DNA of 50,393 bases from Bacteroidales bacterium (GTDB lineage: Bacteria > Bacteroidota > Bacteroidia > Bacteroidales > UBA932). Below are positions 1-7,095 of this stretch, piece after piece. Position 1 is the first letter of the stretch; each line of letters begins with the position of its first letter. Under the pieces are notes generated by a model, which did not search any database, had not been told where the DNA came from, and worked only from the letters and a program-made list of their open reading frames with translations. Location of the stretch: assembly GCA_017548505.1 (NCBI GenBank), contig JAFYZX010000071.1:1-50393 (forward strand), read 5' to 3'. Made by a program: the position numbers and the translations under genes.

Positions 1-658
1 AGAGAATCCGTCCTTCAATATCTATTGTCACCGATATCATTATCGGGATATCCTCCGCCACATTATTCCCGTCTGCTTTCACATTGCTCGAGTCCCCAAT
101 TCTTGAACAATTCCGTTTTGCCGTTTCAGTTCTTGTCCCAATGGCCTTTCTTATTCCCGTGAGCGCAGCCTCGGCCTTTGCAAGATCGTAGATGCTTTCC
201 AGTAGCAGCGCATCCGCTCCGCCATCCAGCAGACCTTTAGCAATCTGCTCGTACACGGCGGCATTCCTTGATGTTGCGACAAGGCTTCCGGCCACAATCG
301 CCCTGCGAGGCCCCCACTCTTCCTTCCATCCTTCATCGCCGGGCAAAAAGTTCAATCCTTCCTCCGTGGCAACACGTGAAGCAATCTGTGCTCCGGCCCG
401 GTTGATTTCATATATGTTGACACCTCGACTTGCTACAGCCTCAGAGTTGAAAGTATTGGTCCCTATGAGCTCCGCTCCGGACTGGATGTAAGACCTGTGG
501 ATTTGAGCAATCCTTTCCGGATCAGTAAGATTCAACTCACTGAGATTGCCGGAAACACCCTGCCCTCGGAGCATTGTTCCCATTGCCCCGTCCATGATTA
601 TTACCCTGTCGTCACCACGGGCAAGTAGTTGATCGCTTGTAATCCTGTCGCCGTTCAT
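1..658 (-). CDS. metH: Methionine synthase, homocysteine S-methyltransferase domain (N-terminal part; runs off the left edge)
   Basis: About 219 codons of the N-terminal part are present; the rest lies outside the window. The product should transfer a methyl group to homocysteine in the cytoplasm to make methionine. The N-terminal signature IMDGAMGTMLR is at about residues 20-30, followed by GANxIGTNTF-like text (AELIGTNTFNSE) and LLESIYDLAKAEAAL, then PIMISVTID, all typical of the homocysteine-binding barrel of MetH. The zinc cysteines lie beyond the edge, so a stand-alone homocysteine methyltransferase cannot be excluded. The ATG at 658 is used because a TAnnTTTG -7 box ends only 6 nt upstream, which predicts an almost leaderless mRNA. 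Confidence 0.85.
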   Translation of the reverse strand, partial: MNGDRITSDQLLARGDDRVIIMDGAMGTMLRGQGVSGNLSELNLTDPERIAQIHRSYIQSGAELIGTNTFNSEAVASRGVNIYEINRAGAQIASRVATEEGLNFLPGDEGWKEEWGPRRAIVAGSLVATSRNAAVYEQIAKGLLDGGADALLLESIYDLAKAEAALTGIRKAIGTRTETAKRNCSRIGDSSNVKADGNNVAEDIPIMISVTIDIEGRIL

Positions 659-664
659 ACTCCA

Positions 665-672
665 CAAAGATA
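665..672 (-). promoter_or_regulatory. -7 promoter box of metH
   Basis: TATCTTTG on the minus strand fits the Bacteroidota -7 consensus TAnnTTTG. Only 6 nt separate it from the metH ATG, so transcription should begin at or next to the start codon. No clear -33 TTTG is seen at the usual 19-nt spacing. Confidence 0.55.
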
Positions 673-832
673 ATAATATTTTTCTGCAACTTAGGTAGCT
701 GATTATTAGGCATTTATTCAAACTCCCTCCATGTAAAACAGAAGAGGGTGTTTGTACAATTCTCTGATTATATGGCATTTATGTTGCAGCAATCTACGGA
801 GGCAAATACAACGGGAGGCGGTTCTACGCTTG

Positions 833-1750
833 CTATTTGGAAAACTTGAACTTGGCAGCAGACTTTACCTTGTGGCGGTTAACCAGATACAGAACGCATC
901 CCGCCGGAATTGCGAGGAATGTGAGAAGCTTTTTCGGAGACTGGCTGAAGAACTTGCCGTTACGGGCACGGATGGAGTGGTTCACGTAGTGGACGTTCAG
1001 CTGGAAACGGCGCTTGAGGCTCTTGGCGTGCTGCATGTCGAACTTCCTGACATACGCCATGCCCTTAGGGTTGTTCCAGTACTGCTTCCACATGCTGAAG
1101 GAAGATCCGTCCGGCTGGTAGTCCACGTTTACCATCACGCGGTTGCAAACCAGGAGTTTATAGTCCTCGTCTATCATGTTGTAGAGAAGCGCCAGGCCCA
1201 CGTACCGCTCTCCCTCGAACAGCGGGTACGGAGGGTACTTCTTCACCACCTCCGTCCTGTAAACCAGTTTCTTGTCGCCGAGTCCGCCCAGAACCTCATA
1301 ATAATCGCGGAGAGTGGTCTCCTTCAATCCTTCCGGAAACTCCTTGCCTATCACCTTGCCGGTTGTATCCGCATCCAGGCCTATGATTCCTGCAATCCGG
1401 TCCTTATCTTCATCGCGATAATTATTCTTCCAGAAAGAGACGATTGTCTCCACCGCATCGTCCGGCATGTAGTCGTCCGAATCTATGCACACGTTAAGTT
1501 CCGTCTCAATGTTTGCGTATGCGGTGTTGTGCGCCCCGTGCATCCCCTGGTTCTCCTGATACACATAGTGAATCGGAATCTTTCCCTCTGAAGCCCAGCC
1601 TTCTACAAGCTCCCGGGTGTTGTCGGATGATCCATCATCCACAACCAGCCACTCGAAATCCTTGCAAGTCTGCCTGAGCAGGCTCTCGTAAGTCCTCCCG
1701 ATTGTGGAAGCACGGTTATATGCCGGAGTAAAAACAGTCAGAGTCTTCAT
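833..1750 (-). CDS. Family 2 glycosyltransferase
   Basis: The 305-residue protein begins MKTLTVFTPAYNRASTI, the classical GT-A opening of family 2 transferases. WLVVDDGSSDNT (nucleotide-binding Asp) follows at about residue 40 and the metal-binding DSDDYM at about residue 90. No membrane segment is evident, so it is probably a cytoplasmic enzyme adding a sugar from a nucleotide sugar to a surface glycan or lipid acceptor; the acceptor cannot be told. The ATG at 1750 is preferred over a longer upstream reading because the fold begins directly there and a -7 box lies at 1776-1783. The gene stands alone, with no glycan cluster beside it. Confidence 0.85.
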   Translation of the reverse strand: MKTLTVFTPAYNRASTIGRTYESLLRQTCKDFEWLVVDDGSSDNTRELVEGWASEGKIPIHYVYQENQGMHGAHNTAYANIETELNVCIDSDDYMPDDAVETIVSFWKNNYRDEDKDRIAGIIGLDADTTGKVIGKEFPEGLKETTLRDYYEVLGGLGDKKLVYRTEVVKKYPPYPLFEGERYVGLALLYNMIDEDYKLLVCNRVMVNVDYQPDGSSFSMWKQYWNNPKGMAYVRKFDMQHAKSLKRRFQLNVHYVNHSIRARNGKFFSQSPKKLLTFLAIPAGCVLYLVNRHKVKSAAKFKFSK

Positions 1751-1775
1751 ATAGTTATCCAAAACTATTTGCACA

Positions 1776-1783
1776 CAAATTTA
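1776..1783 (-). promoter_or_regulatory. -7 promoter box of the glycosyltransferase gene
   Basis: TAAATTTG on the minus strand, 25 nt upstream of the ATG at 1750, matches TAnnTTTG. A T-rich stretch precedes it. Confidence 0.5.
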
Positions 1784-1807
1784 CCAAAAAGTTTTTCATG
1801 GGGCAGC

Positions 1808-1839
1808 AACAAAAACGTCCCCGGTTTCCCAGGGACGTT
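1808..1839 (-). terminator. Intrinsic terminator of the cytolysin-like gene
   Basis: Read on the minus strand, AACGTCCC and GGGACGTT form an 8-bp stem around a GAAA-containing loop, followed by a T-run. It lies about 20 nt past the stop of the cytolysin-like gene. Confidence 0.75.
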
Positions 1840-1859
1840 AGCTGACAGATCGGAAAAAT

Positions 1860-3566
1860 CTAGTACTTGCCTTTGGTCTGGTTGATGCAGCCAACCGGAG
1901 AATCCTTTCCGATGTATGTCCTGCTTCTGGTATCTCCCTTAACCCAGATAGTTACATTTCCATTGCAGGCAACAGGATCAACAAATCCATCAATAGCCTG
2001 AGTCCACTTGCTCTCTGAATATGCCTTGGTTCTTACGCCAAACCACAGATTTCCGTCAATAAACTCATTCTCTCCAAGTTTAATTGTCTTGTTCCAAGTC
2101 TTCTTTACGGAACTTCCGTTTCCGGAGAAAGTCTCCTCAAGAGGGTCTTTTACAATCTGTTTTTTAACAATCTTCTTTGTTTTCGGATCAATAATCAGAG
2201 TTCTATAGTCAACCCTTGGCTTAACGCGGCATCCGGCAACTCCATCCACGTCCATGGTAATCTTGAGGCTTACAATTTTTGGATGCTTAACGTATGAAAC
2301 CTCGTTGTATTTTCCGGAAGTTGATCTCTGACAGAGGCGTCCGGATGCAACGAATGTTGTCTTAAGGCCGATAGGAAGTCCCTGATTTTTAGAACTGATA
2401 TTAAAACCGGTCTTGTCGGCAACGGCTTTCAGAGTCTTCTTTACAGTAGCCTCGTCTTCACACATTCCGGAAACCATACCCTGAGGGCCGCCCCAAACGA
2501 ATACACGCTCTTTTTTGTTTTTGGTGTTTTTGGTTATATCCTGCTTTGAAGAAACACTGTTGCCGCTGTATGAAGCGTTCTCGGATCCCTTGAAAGAAAA
2601 GTCGCTTGCCTCATAATCGGTGAAGTGATAAATACGGCATCCGTAATTCATATCGGAAACGTATGCCAGCTGGCCATATTTCTTTATTGCTTTCTCAACT
2701 TGTTCTCCGGTAGTGTTCTTTCCAAAAAGATTTGTAATGTCTCCGTTAAGAGGCTCTACGTGAACAGAATAATAGATCATGGAAAGATCCTCAAAGTGAA
2801 CAATCTTTGTGCTGCTGGATGTAGTCGTTGTCTCAACCTTCAGTTTTGCTCCGGCATATCCTACATCGCATCCAACATCTATTGCCATCTTTTGAGTGCT
2901 GGTATAATCATCGCTGATATAACCAGAGCGCGCCGGCTGATGATATCCGCTGCTATAAGCCTGACGTACAAGCTTTCTTATGGCATCCTGTATTCCTGAA
3001 TAGGAATTTTCAGCCTCCACTGAGTTAGCTCCTCCGGTATCAATGTCAAGAGTAACTTTAACGCGTCCGTATCCGAGATTTGTTACAGGAACCGCATTTC
3101 CGTCTCTAAGATCCGAGTTTACATAAACAAGGCAACCAGGATAAAGACTCGTGCCCTCGTTGCAGAAAAGATCCGTGCTTTTTTCTGTCTTAACATCAAC
3201 CGGAGTACTTCTTAACTCTAATAGGTCAGAACCTACAATAAGATAAGCAGGAGTAGCGGCCTCGTTGATAACACGGGTAAGAGCTGCTGGAGAATCCTTG
3301 TCCTCATATTTCTGGAGAACATCGCGAATACTAGATGCTCCGCTCTTATTGTTAGAGGTATTTGAATTCGTCTGTTCGTTTTTAAACTTCGACTTTGACC
3401 CCTTGTCAGACTTGGATTTGTCATTTGTTTGACTGCCATCTCTTTGAGTGGCCTCTTTCTGAGTGGCCTGCTGTCTATCAATCTTGTGGTGTTTCTTTGA
3501 TTGACCGTTGGCGGCACCTACAATCAATATAGCCGCCGCAATTAAACATAGATTCTTAAGTTTCAT
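1860..3566 (-). CDS. Secreted cholesterol-dependent cytolysin-like (thiol-activated cytolysin family) protein
   Basis: The protein has 568 residues: a Sec signal peptide (about 1-22, ending NGQ), a Lys/Ser/Thr/Gln-rich linker (about 23-78) and a CDC-like body. Landmarks resembling thiol-activated cytolysins are LYPGCLVYVNSDLRDGN (about 141-157; CDCs have YPGAL), SYSGIQDAIRKL (about 188-199; CDCs have TYSNVQ), VSDMNYGCRIY (about 304-314; CDCs have VSNVAYGRTIY) and VFVWGG (about 355-360; CDCs have VVLGGD). Near the C-terminus the position of the tryptophan-rich undecapeptide reads RTKAYSESKWTQ, so the classical cholesterol-recognition loop is absent. By family knowledge it would oligomerise into a beta-barrel pore; the target is unknown. 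No lipobox is present. The ATG at 3566 is chosen because the signal peptide starts there and the -7 box is 55 nt upstream. Confidence 0.7.
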   Translation of the reverse strand: MKLKNLCLIAAAILIVGAANGQSKKHHKIDRQQATQKEATQRDGSQTNDKSKSDKGSKSKFKNEQTNSNTSNNKSGASSIRDVLQKYEDKDSPAALTRVINEAATPAYLIVGSDLLELRSTPVDVKTEKSTDLFCNEGTSLYPGCLVYVNSDLRDGNAVPVTNLGYGRVKVTLDIDTGGANSVEAENSYSGIQDAIRKLVRQAYSSGYHQPARSGYISDDYTSTQKMAIDVGCDVGYAGAKLKVETTTTSSSTKIVHFEDLSMIYYSVHVEPLNGDITNLFGKNTTGEQVEKAIKKYGQLAYVSDMNYGCRIYHFTDYEASDFSFKGSENASYSGNSVSSKQDITKNTKNKKERVFVWGGPQGMVSGMCEDEATVKKTLKAVADKTGFNISSKNQGLPIGLKTTFVASGRLCQRSTSGKYNEVSYVKHPKIVSLKITMDVDGVAGCRVKPRVDYRTLIIDPKTKKIVKKQIVKDPLEETFSGNGSSVKKTWNKTIKLGENEFIDGNLWFGVRTKAYSESKWTQAIDGFVDPVACNGNVTIWVKGDTRSRTYIGKDSPVGCINQTKGKY

Positions 3567-3620
3567 AATATAAAGTTTGTTAGATTCGTCAAAAAAGAGG
3601 TCAGGCACATAAGTTCACTT

Positions 3621-3628
3621 CAAATATA
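3621..3628 (-). promoter_or_regulatory. -7 promoter box of the cytolysin-like gene
   Basis: TATATTTG on the minus strand matches TAnnTTTG and implies a leader of roughly 45-50 nt before the ATG at 3566. Confidence 0.5.
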
Positions 3629-3647
3629 GCAAAAAAAAAAGAGAAAT

Positions 3648-3827
3648 CTATCGATTCTCCATTATCTTCTTCAACTGCCGCTTGGCCGTCTTGCGGTCAT
3701 ATTTCTTCTTGCTCTTAGCCACACGGGTAGGTCTGGTGGAGATCAGCTTCCCGAACTTCTCTATCTCCAGCTGCCGGTCCACCGTCTTCACCGCATTAAT
3801 CACCGATTTCCGCTTAACCTTTTTCAT
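3648..3827 (-). CDS. Small basic protein of unknown function (59 aa)
   Basis: A 59-residue reading frame starts MKKVKRKSV and is very rich in Lys and Arg (about 40 percent), including RVAKSKKKYDRKTAKRQLKK. Such composition suggests an RNA- or ribosome-associated protein, but I recognise no family. A longer reading starting upstream would run through the tRNA-His terminator and into the tRNA itself, so the ATG at 3827 is used. A TAATTTCG sequence about 20 nt upstream could be a weak -7 box. It sits between tRNA-His and the cytolysin-like gene. Confidence 0.55.
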   Translation of the reverse strand: MKKVKRKSVINAVKTVDRQLEIEKFGKLISTRPTRVAKSKKKYDRKTAKRQLKKIMENR

Positions 3828-3854
3828 AACAATACTCCGCGATACGAAATTAGC

Positions 3855-3888
3855 AAAAAAAACGCTCCAGGAAAACCTGAAGCGTTTG
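3855..3888 (-). terminator. Intrinsic terminator of tRNA-His
   Basis: On the minus strand AACGCT-CAGG pairs with CCTG-AGCGTT around a TTTT loop and is followed by an eight-T run. It begins within 5 nt of the tRNA 3' end. Confidence 0.8.
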
Positions 3889-3891
3889 GGA

Positions 3892-3967
3892 GGGTGGCTG
3901 GTGGGTCTCGAACCCACGACCTCCAGAGCCACAATCTGGCGCTCTAGCCAACTGAGCTACAGCCACC
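3892..3967 (-). tRNA. tRNA-His (anticodon GTG)
   Basis: The minus strand folds as a 76-nt cloverleaf starting GGTGGCT and ending AGCCACC, with the extra 5' G that marks tRNA-His. The anticodon arm is CCAGA, loop TTGTGGC, TCTGG, giving anticodon GTG. The T arm reads GTGGG TTCGAGA CCCAC. The 3' CCA is not encoded. A TATCTTTG -7 box is 17 nt upstream. Confidence 0.97.
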
Positions 3968-3984
3968 ATAAAATATCGGGGATG

Positions 3985-3992
3985 CAAAGATA
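3985..3992 (-). promoter_or_regulatory. -7 promoter box of tRNA-His
   Basis: TATCTTTG on the minus strand, 17 nt before the mature tRNA 5' end. Confidence 0.55.
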
Positions 3993-4077
3993 AAATCTTT
4001 TTGCCAATCTCCAACCACATTCACGTGAAAGTTTGATTGTTGATGGATCAAAAACTTCCACTTGCATAGGTAAAACA

Positions 4078-4108
4078 TTTGTTTTATGCAATCTTATTCT
4101 TAAATTTG
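4078..4108 (+). promoter_or_regulatory. Bacteroidota-type promoter of the oadA-like gene
   Basis: TTTG at 4078-4081 and TAAATTTG at 4101-4108 are separated by 19 nt, the canonical -33/-7 arrangement. Transcription should start near 4114, which leaves an untranslated leader of about 110 nt in which I recognise no riboswitch. Confidence 0.65.
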
Positions 4109-4227
4109 AAGTCTGCAAAACGGCGGGAAATACTTACAGTTTTTTTCTTCTGGACTGCGGGAGTGCTACAAATTGCATTCACTTTGGAAGATATTTCTGA
4201 ATATTTACAAATACAGATTCTTACTAT

Positions 4228-6009
4228 ATGGCAAGAGAAATAAAATTCTCCCTTCTTTATAGGGATATGTGGCAGTCTTCCGGCAAGTACGTGCCGAAAG
4301 TTGCTATGCTTAAGGAGATTGCACCGGTAATCATCGAGATGGGATGCTTTGACCGCGTGGAGAGTAACGGTGGAGCGTTCGAGCAGGTGAACCTTCTTTT
4401 CGGAGAGAATCCTAACAAGGCGGTTAGGGAATGGACAGCTCCTTTCAACAAGGCTGGTATCCAGACCCACATGCTCGAGAGAGGTCTCAACGCACTGAGA
4501 ATGTTCCCGGTTCCGGACGATGTACGTGCTCTGATGGCAAAGGTCAAGAAGGCCCAGGGAACGGATATCATGCGTTCTTTCTGCGGACTTAACGACCACC
4601 GCAACCTCAAGGGTTCCGTAATCCATGCCAAGGAAGCCGGAATGATAGCTCAGGCCGCTCTTAGTATCACCTACTCCCCGATCCACACCGTAGAGTACTA
4701 TATGGGCGTGGTTGACAAGGTTGTAGAGTACGGCGCAGACGAGATCTGCCTCAAGGATATGGCCGGCATCGGACGTCCTGCATTCCTGGGAAGACTCGTA
4801 AAGGCTATCAAGGACAAATACCCTCACATCAAGGTTCAGTACCACGGACACTCTGGCCCTGGATTCAGCGTAGCTTCTATGCTGGAAGTTGCACGTGCCG
4901 GCGCCGAGTACATCGACGTGGCAATGGAGCCTCTGAGCTGGGGTAAGATCCATCCGGACGTAATCACCATCCAGGCAATGCTCAAGGATGCCGGATTCCT
5001 TGTAAAGGACATCAACATGAACGCCTATATGGAGGCCAGGGCTCTGACTCAGAAATTCATCGACGACTTCCTGGGATACTGGATCGCTCCTGGCAACCAC
5101 CAGATGAGCTCCCTGCTCGTAGGCTGCGGACTCCCTGGCGGAATGATGGGTTCAATGATGGCAGACCTCAAGGGATTCCAGGGCGCAATCAACGCATCAC
5201 TGAGAAACCAGGGCAAGAAGGAACTGGACATCAACGAGTTGGTTGTCATGCTCTTCCAGGAGGTAGAGTATGTATGGCCTAGACTCGGCTACCCTCCATT
5301 GGTAACTCCGTTCAGCCAGTACGTAAAGAACACCGCTCTGATGAACCTGATGCACATGCTCAAGGGCGAGCCTAGGTGGAAGACCATAGACAAGGACACT
5401 ATGAACATGATCCTTGGCAAGATGGGCAAGCTGCCAGGCGAGCTGGCTCCTGAAATCAAGGAGATTGTCAAGCAGAAGGGCCTTGAGTTCTATGAGGGCG
5501 TACCTCAGGACGCATTCCCTGATGACCTGCCTCGCTTCATCAAGATGATGGAAGAGGAAGGCTGGGACAGAGGCCAGGACGACGAGGAACTCTTCGAGTT
5601 TGCTATGCACGAGACCCAGTACAGGGATTACAAGAGCGGCATCGCAAAGCAGAGGTTCGAGAAGGAGCTGGAAGCCAACCGCGCAAAGGCAGGCGCTCCT
5701 ATTATCATCACCCGTCCGGTTGTGGAAGTTCCGGCATTTGACGTTGAGAAGATCATGGCCAAGTATCCTGATGCCAAGCCAGTACACGCTACCGTAAAGG
5801 GCGAGATTATCTGGGAGTACGATGTGGCAGACAAGTCCAGCGCTCCGGCAGAAGGCAGCGACGTGAAGATGGGCCAGACCCTCTGCCACGTACAGGCATT
5901 CTACGGAATGGAAGAGATCATCTGCCCGGCAGACGGCAAGCTTGTAGCTATCACCGCAAAGCAGGGCCAGAAGGTTGTAAAGGACGAAATCATTGCCTTT
6001 GTCCAATAA
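4228..6009 (+). CDS. oadA: Oxaloacetate decarboxylase alpha / pyruvate carboxylase subunit B-like carboxyltransferase
   Basis: The 593-residue cytoplasmic protein has the DRE-TIM barrel of biotin-dependent carboxyltransferases: YRDMWQS at about 11-17 (family motif RDxxQS), the catalytic lysine in DEICLKDMAG (K176) and the metal-binding HGHSGPG (H206, H208). A PYC/OADA conserved domain follows (VTPFSQYVKN). The C-terminal 70 residues look like a biotinyl domain, but where AMKM should be the sequence reads QAFYGMEEI (556-564), so no biotin-accepting lysine is visible. The enzyme would either use a separate carrier protein or have another role in the oxaloacetate/pyruvate node. No oadB or oadG neighbours are present. 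The ATG at 4228 starts the conserved REIKFSLLYRD region; a terminator follows the stop. Confidence 0.88.
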   Translation: MAREIKFSLLYRDMWQSSGKYVPKVAMLKEIAPVIIEMGCFDRVESNGGAFEQVNLLFGENPNKAVREWTAPFNKAGIQTHMLERGLNALRMFPVPDDVRALMAKVKKAQGTDIMRSFCGLNDHRNLKGSVIHAKEAGMIAQAALSITYSPIHTVEYYMGVVDKVVEYGADEICLKDMAGIGRPAFLGRLVKAIKDKYPHIKVQYHGHSGPGFSVASMLEVARAGAEYIDVAMEPLSWGKIHPDVITIQAMLKDAGFLVKDINMNAYMEARALTQKFIDDFLGYWIAPGNHQMSSLLVGCGLPGGMMGSMMADLKGFQGAINASLRNQGKKELDINELVVMLFQEVEYVWPRLGYPPLVTPFSQYVKNTALMNLMHMLKGEPRWKTIDKDTMNMILGKMGKLPGELAPEIKEIVKQKGLEFYEGVPQDAFPDDLPRFIKMMEEEGWDRGQDDEELFEFAMHETQYRDYKSGIAKQRFEKELEANRAKAGAPIIITRPVVEVPAFDVEKIMAKYPDAKPVHATVKGEIIWEYDVADKSSAPAEGSDVKMGQTLCHVQAFYGMEEIICPADGKLVAITAKQGQKVVKDEIIAFVQ

Positions 6010-6051
6010 CCGTTATCGCCAACTCTCTGGCAAACAGTCTTTTAAGCAAAT

Positions 6052-6084
6052 GTGGGGTACCGTTTTTCGATACCCCACGTTTTT
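6052..6084 (+). terminator. Intrinsic terminator of the oadA-like gene
   Basis: GTGGGGTA pairs with TACCCCAC around a T-rich loop and is followed by TTTTT. It lies 42 nt after the stop. An almost identical stem occurs downstream of pnp at 44791. Confidence 0.8.
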
Positions 6085-6131
6085 ATATTCTGCTGAGCCT
6101 CAGCTATTTGCAAATTACATTAGGTTGATGC

Positions 6132-6995
6132 TTAGATCTGCTTACCGCCCACGTAGAGGCAGATGCCCGTATTGAGCTTGCGGTTTAGAGCCTTCGGGTT
6201 GATCTCGAAGTAATGGATTGGGAACAGGTTCTTTGGCTTGATCAGGTTTGCTGCCTTGATGAAGTCCTCGTCGCTCATAGTGTAAGGTAGGTTCTTCGGT
6301 AGGAATGCCACGTCGATTTCTCCCTGGAGGAACTGGCTCCAGCTATGGGCACGCACTGCTCCTGGAGCAAGCTCGTTCATTTCCGGAATCGGCTCGGTGT
6401 CTCCAGCAAAGTAGATGTCGAATCCCTGCATGGAAATCAGATAGCCGTTGCCCTCTCCCTTGATGTGGAACGGATGTCCGTTGTCTCTCTTGTAGTTGAT
6501 GTTGTATGCAGGAATGGCGGTGATCGTCAGGCCGATAGATGAAACGCTATCTCCGTTTTCCAGGGTTACAACCTTGCAGTGGCGCAGCTTTGGAATGTTG
6601 AGCATGTTCACCAGGTTGGTGGAAGGATCCACGTTCAGAGGGTTGTTGTCAAGATCCAGGCGTGGTAGAAGTTTTCCGTCCGGACCCTTTGCTGTTCCGG
6701 CACGCATGGCCAGAAGGTCGTTCTCCAGAACTGTCCTCACTCCACGGCTTACGATGAACGTGGTGTTAGGCATTGCAATCTCCTCGATTGCCTTGGTGTC
6801 GTAATGGTCCGTATGGGCATGCGTCAGAAGGATCAGGTCCGCCTTCTTGCAGCCGGTAAAGTCAAAGAAATCCGAGCAAGGATCCACATAGATGTGCATC
6901 CCCTCCCATTCCATGTGCACGCATCCGTGCGCTAGATGTTCAAGATTTACAAGCCCCATCGGGGTGTAGAAAGAATTGTATATTCCAGTTTTCAT
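6132..6995 (-). CDS. Metallo-beta-lactamase-fold hydrolase
   Basis: The 287-residue protein carries the zinc-binding motif LLTHAHTDHYD (H59, H61, D63, H64), later FAGDTEPIPE (third metal ligand region) and FPIHYFEI near the C-terminus. The layout resembles the UlaG / UPF0173 branch of small-molecule hydrolases. It has no signal peptide, so it is probably cytoplasmic; the substrate is unknown. The ATG at 6995 is chosen because the fold starts directly after it, while the upstream extension (to 7064) is hydrophobic and unlike the family. It converges with the oadA-like gene. Confidence 0.82.
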   Translation of the reverse strand: MKTGIYNSFYTPMGLVNLEHLAHGCVHMEWEGMHIYVDPCSDFFDFTGCKKADLILLTHAHTDHYDTKAIEEIAMPNTTFIVSRGVRTVLENDLLAMRAGTAKGPDGKLLPRLDLDNNPLNVDPSTNLVNMLNIPKLRHCKVVTLENGDSVSSIGLTITAIPAYNINYKRDNGHPFHIKGEGNGYLISMQGFDIYFAGDTEPIPEMNELAPGAVRAHSWSQFLQGEIDVAFLPKNLPYTMSDEDFIKAANLIKPKNLFPIHYFEINPKALNRKLNTGICLYVGGKQI

Positions 6996-7095
6996 AACAA
7001 ATGTTTTTATCGCGATTAAATCTTTTATAAAGTTAAGCGATTTTTTCCAACAAATCAAAAACACAGAAAAACTTTTTAAGAATCTAATGAAGACT

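Noticed and set aside
752..1591. Long plus-strand open frame
   Set aside because: It is antisense to the glycosyltransferase gene, which has clear family motifs; the plus-strand translation has none.
4084..5100. Long minus-strand open frame over the oadA-like gene
   Set aside because: Shadow frame; the plus strand carries the full carboxyltransferase active site.
5197..6006. Minus-strand open frame of 269 codons
   Set aside because: Antisense to the oadA-like gene and without recognisable content.
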